Positions 16,449-24,268 of a stretch of 38,221 nt of DNA are shown here, in pieces; position 1 is the stretch's first letter; every line of letters begins with the position of its first letter. The notes below the pieces were generated by a model that saw only the letters and a program-made list of their open reading frames with translations, was not told the origin of the DNA and did not search any database. Origin of the DNA: Candidatus Hermodarchaeota archaeon. GTDB taxonomy: Archaea; Asgardarchaeota; Hermodarchaeia; Hermodarchaeales; Hermodarchaeaceae. The translations under genes and the position numbers were made by a program. The DNA lies in NCBI GenBank assembly GCA_016839365.1, contig JAEOUH010000053.1:1-38221 (forward strand). Direction: 5' to 3'.

Positions 16449-17669
16449 TTAGTTCGCAAGTTCGGCTACCCCTTTGCAGAGGAGTAGCATAGCAGCGGAA
16501 AGCGGAAGCTCCTTTTTAATTGCGCGCATTGGAGGATATTGTTTCCCGTTCAACGTAAATGCAGGGGCATCTAAGACCTTGACGGTGGTAGTGCCGGAGA
16601 AGACCTGGGCATCTTTGAACGGATCAAAATCTTCGAGCTCAGATAATTCAAGTTTCTTTACCTGAAATCCCGTTTTTCCATGTAAGGACCCGGGAAGTCG
16701 AATTAACCGGTGAATGTCAGTGGTTACCGGTTCATCGACTATAGCAGCTAAGGATTCGACGACATATTGCGTGATGGTATACCAGGCCTTTTGTCCGACT
16801 CCTTTGGGTGTAATGTAGCGTGGAGGCGTTTCAGTGAGCTGTTTGTATATAGCTTGGGCATCTTCTTGCAGGAGTCGGATTTGATTGGCCCGGAGCCCAG
16901 GAATATGGCTCAGTTGTTGTGGACTCTGAAACAGGCGTTGAATTCCCTCTGCAATTTTCCCTTCCCATCCCGGAGTCTTCGAATCTGGTCCTTTAGGAAC
17001 ACCATAGCTTTTCTCGACGAAGCCATGATACCGATATTCAATACCAGTTCCTGAGATGTAGTCGACGATTTCACGCCGTTCTTGGGACCCAAGGATATGC
17101 AGCTCTGGGGCGATGCTGTGGATGTGATACCCCCGATGACCTGAGAAGACTACCATGATATTCTTTTTTGAGATTCCCATGTCGGGGATGAGGAAGTTTT
17201 CAATGATCTTAATCGCTTCGGCTTTGGAGTGTGATAAGCATTCTTCGCACATCCATTTGAAGGTTTTGAGTCGGGTGCTGTTACACTTAGTGCATTGCTC
17301 AGGACGGTGCCCATAACCACGGTGGCCACAATCTAAACAAGACCATGAGTCATGTTGTTTTTGGCATGCTAAATCAAAATGGTCTGCGTCAATGTCAAAG
17401 ACCAAATCCGCACCACGCCAACCCTTTAGGGGCATTTGGGGGGCATCTGGAGTGTCATAATAGGCTGCAGAATGGAATATGTGAGCGGGCCCTTCCTTAC
17501 TGATGAACTCGACAAGTTCCTCAGGATTTACAAAATTAGTATGACGGAACACCCCTTCACGATCAAACCAAAAGAATGCGAACTCCCGACTTTCGAATTG
17601 ACGGGGAGGAGTCAAGGGGGTTATTGGATTGAGGTAGTAGTTAGCAAATTGCTTGATAAGGAAGGTCAG
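16449..17669 (-). CDS. priS: DNA primase small (catalytic) subunit PriS, non-standard start
   Basis: Catalytic subunit of archaeal/eukaryotic primase. The DID motif lies in LVFDIDADH, followed by a zinc-binding stretch (CLDCGHRG, CTKC and CEEC) and the catalytic SGHRGYHIH motif. The first ordinary start (TTG 17615) would drop the conserved N-terminus. Upstream the frame continues as TFLIKQFANYYLNPITPL, closely matching the YY-containing N-terminus of archaeal PriS. The best start is CTG at 17669, overlapping the priL stop as CTGA (406 residues). An alternative is an ATC at 17678, eight bases after GGAGG. Either way the start codon is not ATG, GTG or TTG. Translation is probably coupled to priL. 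Confidence 0.9.
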   Translation of the reverse strand: MTFLIKQFANYYLNPITPLTPPRQFESREFAFFWFDREGVFRHTNFVNPEELVEFISKEGPAHIFHSAAYYDTPDAPQMPLKGWRGADLVFDIDADHFDLACQKQHDSWSCLDCGHRGYGHRPEQCTKCNSTRLKTFKWMCEECLSHSKAEAIKIIENFLIPDMGISKKNIMVVFSGHRGYHIHSIAPELHILGSQERREIVDYISGTGIEYRYHGFVEKSYGVPKGPDSKTPGWEGKIAEGIQRLFQSPQQLSHIPGLRANQIRLLQEDAQAIYKQLTETPPRYITPKGVGQKAWYTITQYVVESLAAIVDEPVTTDIHRLIRLPGSLHGKTGFQVKKLELSELEDFDPFKDAQVFSGTTTVKVLDAPAFTLNGKQYPPMRAIKKELPLSAAMLLLCKGVAELAN

Positions 17670-18700
17670 GGTTTTGATACTCGTTTCCTCCTGTAGCGGT
17701 AGTAATTCAGTGGGTGTCGTCGAACGCCCACCTGGTCAGGATCAACACACAATCGTACGGATAACATGTAGGCACAGCTTGGAGGCGTATAGACTGTGGT
17801 CCCCCGTTTCCCAGCAATATGTTCAATCTGATAACGGGCTAAATCCTCACGGAAATCAGGGGCTTTCATGAACAGCTCAATTATTGAATCAACTTCCATA
17901 CCAACGTTCAGTAAAAACGCCGTTATAGCGAACCGCGCAATATGAGATAGAGGCTTCCCCTCCTTCAGATCTGAGAGAATCGCCTGCATACAGGGTGGGA
18001 ACGCCTCAGGAATGATTTCACCCTCGATTTCCTGTCTATGGCGGTCCACTCGCTTTCGAACTTTAGCGTCAATTTCATCATATACCTGTTGAATGTTAGG
18101 TGGAAATTCGGCGTCGACTTTCTTGATATCACGGACAAGGAGTTGTTCCACTGCGGCTCGAATAACCCGGGTTGTTTCAGTTTTTCGGAGTAAGACAAAC
18201 CCAGTAGACAGTCGCTTATTCACGAGTTTCCATTTGAGGTCGCGAAGTCCTTCAGTCGCGGTTAAATAATTCGTGAAGTGGATGCTGTGGGTGAACGACC
18301 GGCCTGCAATTTGTGATTTCACCGTTTTCATTTGCCAGTTGAATTCGCGTATTGCGATTTGAGCGAGTTTCGAGTCAGTTTCTTTGATGAGAAACTCTTC
18401 TGTTGATTTTGCTTCTGCTGTTGCCCATCGACGTCGCAAGTACATACTAGCGATGGCGTCTACTAACGCTTTTGCCACAAAAAAGCTGGTCAGTTCGACG
18501 TAGGGATCATCATTTAATCCCATGGTGTTTCGTGGAACCTTCGTTTCGAGGGCATCGATCAATCGCAGCTTTGCACGCTTGGTGATCCGAGGATTGTTAT
18601 CCACTTCAGCAAGCAAAACGTTGTATTCTTTGAGTAACGACCTAGCCATCACTGACCAAGGGTATTTGGCTGCTTCATGTATCGAAATATCCTCTTGCAT
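17666..18700 (-). CDS. priL: DNA primase large subunit PriL
   Basis: Regulatory iron-sulfur subunit of primase (344 residues). The N-terminal helical domain starts YPWSVMARSLL, and the C-terminal iron-sulfur domain contains FPPCMQAIL (Cys237), TPPSCAYML (Cys309), RLC (Cys318) and HPLNYYR. Families normally have a fourth Cys between the third Cys and HPLxYY; here that stretch reads VDPDQVGVRR and no other Cys exists in the protein, so one cluster ligand seems lost or replaced. The gene stop overlaps the priS start. It follows PCNA after a 38-base gap in the same direction. Confidence 0.93.
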   Translation of the reverse strand: MQEDISIHEAAKYPWSVMARSLLKEYNVLLAEVDNNPRITKRAKLRLIDALETKVPRNTMGLNDDPYVELTSFFVAKALVDAIASMYLRRRWATAEAKSTEEFLIKETDSKLAQIAIREFNWQMKTVKSQIAGRSFTHSIHFTNYLTATEGLRDLKWKLVNKRLSTGFVLLRKTETTRVIRAAVEQLLVRDIKKVDAEFPPNIQQVYDEIDAKVRKRVDRHRQEIEGEIIPEAFPPCMQAILSDLKEGKPLSHIARFAITAFLLNVGMEVDSIIELFMKAPDFREDLARYQIEHIAGKRGTTVYTPPSCAYMLSVRLCVDPDQVGVRRHPLNYYRYRRKRVSKP

Positions 18701-18738
18701 TTTCGTTTCCTAATATTGGGAACGTTGTATTTAGGAAT

Positions 18739-19494
18739 TTAGAAGTCGTCTTCGACTCGTGGAGCAAGGAAGTAGGTAATATGTCCTCCACTACTGACGG
18801 CAAAGACTAGTTTAATGGGAGTACCCTTACCAAATTCCAATTGCACGGTATCAGAGGCTGCAACGGCTTTCATCATGTCGTTGAGATATTCAAGGGCATA
18901 TAGGGATTTGGCAGGTTGTTTAACAGTATACTCTAAGAGCGCCTCCTCAGATTTTCCGATGTTGACCTCTAAGTTGCCTGTATCACCTCGGGCTGAGATC
19001 AGTAGGCTGTCAGGGGTAGCATCAATTGCGATAAAGTCACTGATGATGTTCGCATCCTGTATGATTTCCTTGAGTGTTTCGGCGGTAATTTTGACATTAA
19101 TGTCAAAATCCACATTTAGGCTTGGGGGGCGATCTGCTCCAAGATCAATGAGGGAAATGTTGAAACTCCGTTTCGTACGACCCTGAAGTGTGATTCGTAA
19201 CTGATTCTTTTCCCTATTAAGCCCTAATTCTAGGCTATTTCCTGCACCGGCTCGTTTCACAATTTTGTCCATTTCGTCCAGATTTATCCCGATACGTCCT
19301 TCCTCATCACATTCGTAATGACTAAATGCGCTCTTCGGTAATTCGAAATCGACCATCGCAATCCGTGACGGATCCATGGCTCGAAGCGTAACGCCTTTAG
19401 GTGAAATCTCGAAGTTCGCTTCATCGACCAGGGCTGAAATGGCTCCAATAAGGGATTGCCAGGTTTTTGCATCATCAAATTTTGCAACAAACAA
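18739..19494 (-). CDS. pcn: DNA polymerase sliding clamp (PCNA)
   Basis: Ring-shaped processivity clamp of DNA replication and repair. The 251 residues begin FVAKFDDAKTW and include the first-domain signature LRAMDPSRIAMVDFELP, the interdomain connector region around LGADRPPSLNVDFD and the C-terminal YFLAPRVEDDF; all are typical. The start is a TTG at 19494, preceded at once by the TAG stop of the OB-fold gene, with GGGAGGAG at normal SD distance. The gene sits between the OB-fold protein and priL in a replication operon. Confidence 0.96.
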   Translation of the reverse strand: MFVAKFDDAKTWQSLIGAISALVDEANFEISPKGVTLRAMDPSRIAMVDFELPKSAFSHYECDEEGRIGINLDEMDKIVKRAGAGNSLELGLNREKNQLRITLQGRTKRSFNISLIDLGADRPPSLNVDFDINVKITAETLKEIIQDANIISDFIAIDATPDSLLISARGDTGNLEVNIGKSEEALLEYTVKQPAKSLYALEYLNDMMKAVAASDTVQLEFGKGTPIKLVFAVSSGGHITYFLAPRVEDDF

Positions 19495-19839
19495 CTAGGA
19501 ACTCCTCCCGCTGGGGGCGGCTTGGACTATTTTCAATACACGCTTAAATAACTGTTTATCAAGGGCGGTGAGATCTTGTGTAATTTCCGCTCGGAGTAGA
19601 AGGGCACCCTCCGGGGATACTGCGACTGTACCAAATACTCTTACAAAAGTTTGCAGTTCGGGTGGCTGATCAGTAGCTACGGAGATTCGCCCCGTATCAT
19701 CACTGATTGTAAAGCCTGTATTCTCTTGAATGTCAACGACAAAACCGATTATCCGAAACCGTCGACCTGCAGAATCGGAGGTGATATTCCCAATATCGGT
19801 GTACACAGCTGGTGTTCGGACAAAGGGATCGGTTGACAT
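19495..19839 (-). CDS. OB-fold nucleic-acid-binding protein (RPA-like small subunit)
   Basis: 114-residue single OB-fold: RFRIIGFVVDIQENTGFTISDDTGRISVAT is the classic five-strand barrel start seen in RPA-type proteins, followed by FVRVFGTVAVSPEGALLLRAEITQDL. The C-terminal helix is short. The family resembles the small RPA/Ssb-associated or Stn1/Ten1-like OB proteins, but I cannot assign a precise one. It is the first gene of the PCNA-priL-priS-GINS operon, which supports a replication role. ATG start at 19839; only a weak SD. Confidence 0.78.
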   Translation of the reverse strand: MSTDPFVRTPAVYTDIGNITSDSAGRRFRIIGFVVDIQENTGFTISDDTGRISVATDQPPELQTFVRVFGTVAVSPEGALLLRAEITQDLTALDKQLFKRVLKIVQAAPSGRSS

Positions 19840-19886
19840 TGAAAGCTTCCGCCAGTTGCTCTATCATAGGATGTCTCACTATGTTT

Positions 19887-19893
19887 CTTAAAG
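19887..19893 (-). promoter_or_regulatory. TATA-like element for the PCNA/primase operon
   Basis: CTTTAAG on the minus strand about 50 bases before the ATG of the OB-fold gene. A start 25 bases downstream leaves a leader of about 20-25 bases. Confidence 0.4.
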
Positions 19894-19928
19894 TTGTATG
19901 GTTCCATCAGCTTCCCGAGAAAGGAGAA

Positions 19929-19938
19929 ACTTTAAAAT
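19929..19938 (+). promoter_or_regulatory. TATA-like element for the small winged-helix gene
   Basis: ACTTTAAAAT preceded by aaaggagaa. Transcription would start near 19960, inside the inverted-repeat cluster described in the next entry, leaving a leader of about 77 bases before the ATG at 20037. Confidence 0.45.
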
Positions 19939-19944
19939 GCCCCC

Positions 19945-19979
19945 ATGTCAGTCTTGACCTGACATCTCAAATGAGATGT
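19945..19979 (+). repeat. Two overlapping inverted repeats in the divergent spacer
   Basis: ATGTCAG (19945-19951) is repeated inverted as CTGACAT (19959-19965). ACATCTC (19962-19968) is repeated inverted as GAGATGT (19973-19979). The repeats share the bases ACAT, so as RNA only one hairpin can form at a time; as DNA they form adjacent dyads. A third dyad, CAGAA-TATT-TTCTG, lies at 19996-20009. They lie at or just after the expected transcription start of the winged-helix gene, a usual place for an operator. Confidence 0.6.
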
Positions 19980-20036
19980 ATCTTACTATTCAGTTCAGAA
20001 TATTTTCTGCTAGATTGTATAGCGAGGTTGAATACT

Positions 20037-20288
20037 ATGACGTGGAGAACAATTCCTCTTCGCAATGTTATTCTCTCTATTCTTGAAAAGCGTCAAGGAG
20101 TCCTCATCGACAGGGAGTTAACGCGGTTGTTGAAGACCAACCGTGTTAACGTGGAACCCCATGAATTGGACCGAACACTAATGGAGTTAGAGATAAGCGG
20201 GAAGATCCATGTTCAACAGATTACCAAAACCAAACGGAAAATCGAGTTGCTTGGTGAACGCCGGTATTTAGCCATTGCCGAGGACTAG
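20037..20288 (+). CDS. Small winged-helix protein
   Basis: 83 residues: IPLRNVILSILEKRQGVLID (helix), RELTRLLKTN (second helix), ELDRTLMELEISGKIHVQQ (recognition helix and wing), ending in a basic strand. This is the outline of a compact winged helix-turn-helix, probably a DNA-binding protein, but I cannot name a family. I use the ATG at 20037; the same frame stays open back to 19812 but that part overlaps the divergent promoter region. It is convergent with cdc48. Dyads just upstream suggest self-regulation, which is inference. Confidence 0.72.
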   Translation: MTWRTIPLRNVILSILEKRQGVLIDRELTRLLKTNRVNVEPHELDRTLMELEISGKIHVQQITKTKRKIELLGERRYLAIAED

Positions 20289-20317
20289 AGTACCTTCAAT
20301 CTTTGATTCACAGTTGT

Positions 20318-22510
20318 CTAAGTAAAGGGAGAAGTATCAGGGCGAGTTTGTTTCGCTCGTTTGCCCCAAGATTGGTAGGCTTTTTCCATTTCCGGAGTTA
20401 TTGTTGGAGTCACTTCGCCAATCGCTTTCAAGAAGTGGGTACGCGTAACCTTCGTGGATTTCATGTTTTCCTCAAGAGATGCAAGTGCAGCTTCACGGCA
20501 GCACGCTGCGATATCACTTCCCGCGAAGTTTTGAGATTTCTTCACTAACTCATCCAAATCCACATCTTTAGCAATAGGCATATTCTTAGTATAGATTTCG
20601 AAGATTTGTCTGCGTGCGGCTTCATCAGGGGCATGTACAAGGATATGTCGATCAAACCGCCCCGGTCTTAGCATTGCAGGATCCAAGAGGTCAGGACGAT
20701 TGGTTGCGGCGAGAACGACGATATCTTTCAGAGTTTGAATGCCATCAATTTCGGTAAGGAATTGACTAATTACTCGTTCTGTGACATGTGAGTCTCCGGC
20801 GCCTGTTCCTCTTGAGGGTGCGATGGCATCAATTTCGTCGAAGAAGATGATTGCGGGAGCAGCGTGGCGGGCCCGGCGGAACACTTCACGGACGGCTTTC
20901 TCCGATTCACCCACCCATTTGCTAAGGACTTCGGGACCTTTTATACTGATGAAGTTCGCTTCGCTTTCGGTGGCAACGGCTCGGGCAAGCAAGGTTTTGC
21001 CACACCCTGGGGGTCCGTATAGAAGTACACCACGGGGTGGTTCGACACCAAGCCGCGTAAATGATTCTGGGTGTTGTAAGGGCCATTGAACCGCCTGTTG
21101 CAGTTTATGCTTGATCTCCTCAAGCCCACCAACATCGTCCCAACGCACGTTCGGTACTTCAATCGTCACCTCGCGCATGGCGGTGGGTTGAATTTCTCGG
21201 AGAGCTTCGACGAAGTCGTTGTTGGTGACGCGTAAATCAGCGAGAACCTCTGGGGGAATCTCATCTTCTTCGAGGTTAATTCGTGGAAGATAGCGGCGTA
21301 GTGCATTCATGGCTGCTTCGCGACAGAGAGCCGCTATATCCGCACCAACGAAACCGTGGGTGATGTCAGCAATGGCCTCAGGTTTGACAGATTCGAGTGG
21401 CATACCCCGAGAATGAATATGCATGATTTGAAGCCGCCCCTCTTTATCGGGGACTCGAATCTCGATTTCGCGATCGAACCGTCCTGGCCGTCGAAGAGCT
21501 GGATCGATGGCGTTAGGTCGATTACTAGCCCCAATGACGATCACCTGTCCACGTTGTTGGAGCCCATCCATGACAGCGAGGAGCTGAGCAACAACTCGAC
21601 GTTCAACTTCTCCGATAACTTCTTCGCGTTTCGGTGCAATGGCATCCAGTTCATCGATGAACACAATACTGGGTGCATTCTTTTCTGCATCTTCGAAGAT
21701 TTGACGAAGGCGTTTTTCAGATTCTCCATAGAATTTGCTCATGATTTCGGGGCCATTAATGGAGATAAAATGGGCCTCTGACTCATTGGCTACGGCTTGC
21801 GCCAGAAGTGTTTTCCCACAGCCTGGGGGGCCATAGAGCAAGACTCCTTTCGGAGGATTGATTCCTAAGCGAGCGAAGAGCTCGGGGTGTTTCAGAGGTA
21901 ACTCGACCATTTCTCGAATCCGCTGAATTTCGTGGCTAAGGCCACCAATTTCCTCGTAGGTGATAAGAGGAACACCAATTTCAAGTTCCTTTGGTGGTTC
22001 ACTCATAATTGTAAGCTGTGAGTTTAATGCGATGACCACAACACCGGTGGGACGCGAGCGGCGAACACTAAATCGCACAGGGCGCCCAAGAATGGACACA
22101 TGAACCACATCGTCTTTACAGACCGGACAGTTGAGGAGCTTCTGTTTGACGAAGTCATCAAAATCTTTCACCGGGAATCGCATTTCTAAAGGAGCCAAGA
22201 CAACTGAGAGGGCTTGGCGTTCTTGAACTGTATAGACCGTGACCGGTTCTTCTAAGCTGATTCCAGCGTTGCGGCGCATCCGTCCATCCATTCGAATGAT
22301 GCTTTGTCCTTCGTCCTGCGGGTATGCTGGCCACACGATGCCTGCCGTATCTTTTCGCCCCTTGATCCCAATGATGTCTCCCGTTTGGACACCAAGTTTT
22401 TCCATCGTTGAGGAATCTATGCGGATGATGAATCGGCCTGCATCACGTTCGTGGGCTTTTTTCACGCGCAGGTTGATGGTTTTTCCTTTCGGAGGTTGAT
22501 CTTCTTCCAC
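20318..22510 (-). CDS. cdc48: Cdc48/VAT AAA+ ATPase
   Basis: Hexameric unfoldase that extracts and unfolds proteins for the proteasome. 730 residues: N-terminal double-psi barrel and beta-clam (1 to about 185), then D1 with Walker A GPPGCGKT at 227-234 and Walker [11 protein letters not shown] near 282-291, then D2 with Walker A at 499-506 and Walker [11 protein letters not shown]. Both rings keep the arginine-finger region RPGRFDR. A Cys pair (CPVCKDD, Cys128/Cys131) lies within the N domain. The GTG start at 22510 has GGAG seven bases upstream. The C-terminus (RPDTSPFT) lacks a clear HbYX motif. It is transcribed after EF1-beta with a gap of about 80 bases. Confidence 0.96.
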   Translation of the reverse strand: MEEDQPPKGKTINLRVKKAHERDAGRFIIRIDSSTMEKLGVQTGDIIGIKGRKDTAGIVWPAYPQDEGQSIIRMDGRMRRNAGISLEEPVTVYTVQERQALSVVLAPLEMRFPVKDFDDFVKQKLLNCPVCKDDVVHVSILGRPVRFSVRRSRPTGVVVIALNSQLTIMSEPPKELEIGVPLITYEEIGGLSHEIQRIREMVELPLKHPELFARLGINPPKGVLLYGPPGCGKTLLAQAVANESEAHFISINGPEIMSKFYGESEKRLRQIFEDAEKNAPSIVFIDELDAIAPKREEVIGEVERRVVAQLLAVMDGLQQRGQVIVIGASNRPNAIDPALRRPGRFDREIEIRVPDKEGRLQIMHIHSRGMPLESVKPEAIADITHGFVGADIAALCREAAMNALRRYLPRINLEEDEIPPEVLADLRVTNNDFVEALREIQPTAMREVTIEVPNVRWDDVGGLEEIKHKLQQAVQWPLQHPESFTRLGVEPPRGVLLYGPPGCGKTLLARAVATESEANFISIKGPEVLSKWVGESEKAVREVFRRARHAAPAIIFFDEIDAIAPSRGTGAGDSHVTERVISQFLTEIDGIQTLKDIVVLAATNRPDLLDPAMLRPGRFDRHILVHAPDEAARRQIFEIYTKNMPIAKDVDLDELVKKSQNFAGSDIAACCREAALASLEENMKSTKVTRTHFLKAIGEVTPTITPEMEKAYQSWGKRAKQTRPDTSPFT

Positions 22511-22589
22511 GGTTATTCTCCATATAATGCAACAGCGCTAACACATAAAAAACTGTCAGAAAGTCAAGGGAAATCAGCCTAGATTGGTT

Positions 22590-22856
22590 TTATATGAGGC
22601 TGACCGCTTCGACTTCGATTTCGCCAACACCAGTGACTTTCTTGATGCTTTCTTCAACGAAGGCAGTGCCTCCCGCTTCGTCGTCGACAATGAAGCGCAA
22701 GCGAAGCGCAAAGAGTGGTCCAAATATGGGAATTTCCTCCCAGGCTTCGATGCGTACTTTCCCTTCAAGAGCCTGGCCGATCCGCTGGCGTAATTCGTTA
22801 ATGGGCTCATTTGCGTCTTCAGGCATGATTTTCATTATAGCAAGAACCTTTCCCAT
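22590..22856 (-). CDS. ef1b: Elongation factor 1-beta (aEF1B)
   Basis: Guanine nucleotide exchange factor for aEF1A. 88 residues starting MGKVLAIMKIMPEDANEP, with FGPLFALRLRFIVDDEAGGT and the C-terminal VTGVGEIEVEAVSLI, all family features. A longer frame from GTG 22871 is open, but the family begins at MG and GAAGG lies about eight bases before the ATG at 22856. It follows the zinc-ribbon gene by 33 bases, a pair commonly adjacent in archaea. Confidence 0.93.
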   Translation of the reverse strand: MGKVLAIMKIMPEDANEPINELRQRIGQALEGKVRIEAWEEIPIFGPLFALRLRFIVDDEAGGTAFVEESIKKVTGVGEIEVEAVSLI

Positions 22857-22889
22857 GTCAATAACCTTCACTTAGCAGATCAAAACGAA

Positions 22890-23066
22890 TTAAGGTCCCT
22901 CGAAATTACAGGCGGGGCAAGTGTAGGTATTTGCGAATTCCCGACACTTTTGACACCTGCGAATTGTATAGTTCGCGCATGCAGGGCAGGTGAACTGGAC
23001 CGAGTTTTCACGGGGTGTAACGAGGCCACCACAACAGGAGCAGAATGATGTTTTGCTTTCACTCAT
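22890..23066 (-). CDS. Small zinc-ribbon protein (HVO_2753-like)
   Basis: A 58-residue protein with four CxxC-type knuckles (CSCC, CPAC, CQKC and CPAC) and short linkers, matching the small archaeal two-zinc-finger protein usually encoded beside EF1-beta. The family member from Haloferax (HVO_2753) is a studied micro-protein with two zinc sites. It is shorter than most ORF cut-offs and easily missed. ATG start at 23066, stop TAA at 22892-22890. Function in translation or RNA binding is suggested only by its constant neighbour. Confidence 0.88.
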   Translation of the reverse strand: MSESKTSFCSCCGGLVTPRENSVQFTCPACANYTIRRCQKCREFANTYTCPACNFEGP

Positions 23067-23116
23067 CGTGTTCGCCTTTCTGGTTTAACGTGATTCTGAT
23101 GGATACATGTAGACTT

Positions 23117-23127
23117 CTTAAATTTTG
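23117..23127 (-). promoter_or_regulatory. TATA-like element for zinc-ribbon/EF1B genes
   Basis: CAAAATTTAAG on the minus strand, about 50 bases before the zinc-ribbon ATG, with a short A/C-rich BRE-like stretch upstream. Confidence 0.45.
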
Positions 23128-23146
23128 TTGACTACCACACTCAATG

Positions 23147-23677
23147 TCAATCGATATGCTGTTTGTGAATCGCCCGACGTTTGAGCGTAGTCCCGCACAC
23201 TGGACAAGCAGTTTCGGTTGTTGATCCTGGTTCTTTGTGACCACAAGCCTTGCAATAGGTCTCCCAGTTGATGATTTCACGGATACCGGAAGTTGAGATT
23301 GATTTGAATTCGACACCAAGTTGTTGGGCAACGTTTTGAATTGCGTAATCGTCGGTTACCAAGACAACCCGGTAATCTTGAGTTGAGAGGTCTAAAGCGA
23401 GTGCAAGGAGTTGTTGATCCGGTTCAGAGAGAGTTGGCAAATCTCCCAGCTCCTGAGCAGTAATTTTCACCTTCTCGAGCGAATGGGGTGTAGGTTCGAT
23501 GATGCGGAGTTTGTTGGTTACGATCAAGAGGTCGAGGCTTTCCTTGAGTCCTTTTTGATGCATTTCTTTTTCAATAATTGGTGTTGTCGCTAGTTGTATG
23601 TCTTCGGCGGCGAATTGTTGTTGATGGTAGAGTGCAGAGGTATCAATGACAAAAATGACAGGTCGTTTTGGTTGCAC
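23147..23677 (-). CDS. nob1: rRNA endonuclease Nob1
   Basis: Endonuclease that cleaves the 3' end of 16S rRNA. 176 residues: a PIN domain with IDTSALY (catalytic Asp at residue 12) and VTDDYAIQNVAQQ, then a C-terminal zinc ribbon with CKAC and CPVC pairs and a basic tail RRAIHKQHID. The GTG start at 23677 is supported by GAGGCG six bases upstream. It is oriented away from aIF5A, and shares the short intergenic region with it. Confidence 0.94.
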   Translation of the reverse strand: MQPKRPVIFVIDTSALYHQQQFAAEDIQLATTPIIEKEMHQKGLKESLDLLIVTNKLRIIEPTPHSLEKVKITAQELGDLPTLSEPDQQLLALALDLSTQDYRVVLVTDDYAIQNVAQQLGVEFKSISTSGIREIINWETYCKACGHKEPGSTTETACPVCGTTLKRRAIHKQHID

Positions 23678-23767
23678 TATTAACGCCTCTAAATTCAGAA
23701 GTGCTTATCAGATGTATCCTCAAAAACTGGTCACGATTCCCTTCTATTTGGACTTTTGCGAAGTAGC

Positions 23768-23780
23768 AAAAAGGTTTAAG
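23768..23780 (+). promoter_or_regulatory. BRE/TATA element for aIF5A
   Basis: AAAAAGGTTTAAG (BRE-like then TTTAAG). A transcription start about 25 bases downstream (about 23803) leaves only about 14 bases before the TTG at 23817, so upstream start codons would not be transcribed. Confidence 0.6.
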
Positions 23781-23816
23781 AGAGCGCCTGAATTCTATCC
23801 GGAACGGTGGCAGAAA

Positions 23817-24221
23817 TTGTCGCATAAAGTAGTCGAAGCGGGTAGCTTGAAAGTCGGACGACACCTCGTAATCGAGGAGGACGTCTACAAGGTAGTCAGT
23901 ATTGAGAAGAGCAAATCAGGCAAACACGGGCATGCCAAGGCTCGAATTACAGCAGTGAGCATCTTTGATGGGTCGAAGAAAAGCATTGTATTGCCTACAG
24001 ATACTAAGGTTGATTCCCCTGTAATTGATAAGCGGCTCGCTCAAGTCAACTACATTACTGATGCCACTCCCCCTCAATTGGGGTTAATGGACATGGAAAG
24101 CTATGAGAGCTTTGAGGTCCCAAAGCCAGATCCTGAGAACTTCGAGGGTGAAATTGAGCAAGGTATCCAAATCGAATACTGGATCGTGTTAGGTCGAAGA
24201 AAACTCATTCGGCGACGATGA
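23817..24221 (+). CDS. eif5a: Translation factor aIF5A
   Basis: Hypusine-containing factor that assists elongation. From the TTG at 23817 the protein is 134 residues, beginning SHKVVEAGSLKVG as in the family. The hypusine site is Lys36 in SGKHGHAKARI, and the OB-fold tail includes LMDMESYESFEVP and EYWIVLGRRK. The frame is open back to 23646, but that part lacks homology and a TATA box lies inside it, so the short start is correct. GGTGG stands six bases before the TTG. The next gene encodes the enzyme that modifies Lys36. Confidence 0.92.
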   Translation: MSHKVVEAGSLKVGRHLVIEEDVYKVVSIEKSKSGKHGHAKARITAVSIFDGSKKSIVLPTDTKVDSPVIDKRLAQVNYITDATPPQLGLMDMESYESFEVPKPDPENFEGEIEQGIQIEYWIVLGRRKLIRRR

Positions 24222-24268
24222 AAGGGCCTCTTCACCTACTTGAAATCACTTAATCCGGATTTTTGACA

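Noticed and set aside
19812..20036. N-terminal extension of the small winged-helix protein
   Set aside because: It crosses the divergent promoter region and overlaps the OB-fold gene; the Cys/Leu-rich translation does not look like protein.
23646..23816. Long N-terminal extension of aIF5A
   Set aside because: No homology to the family and a TATA box lies within it.
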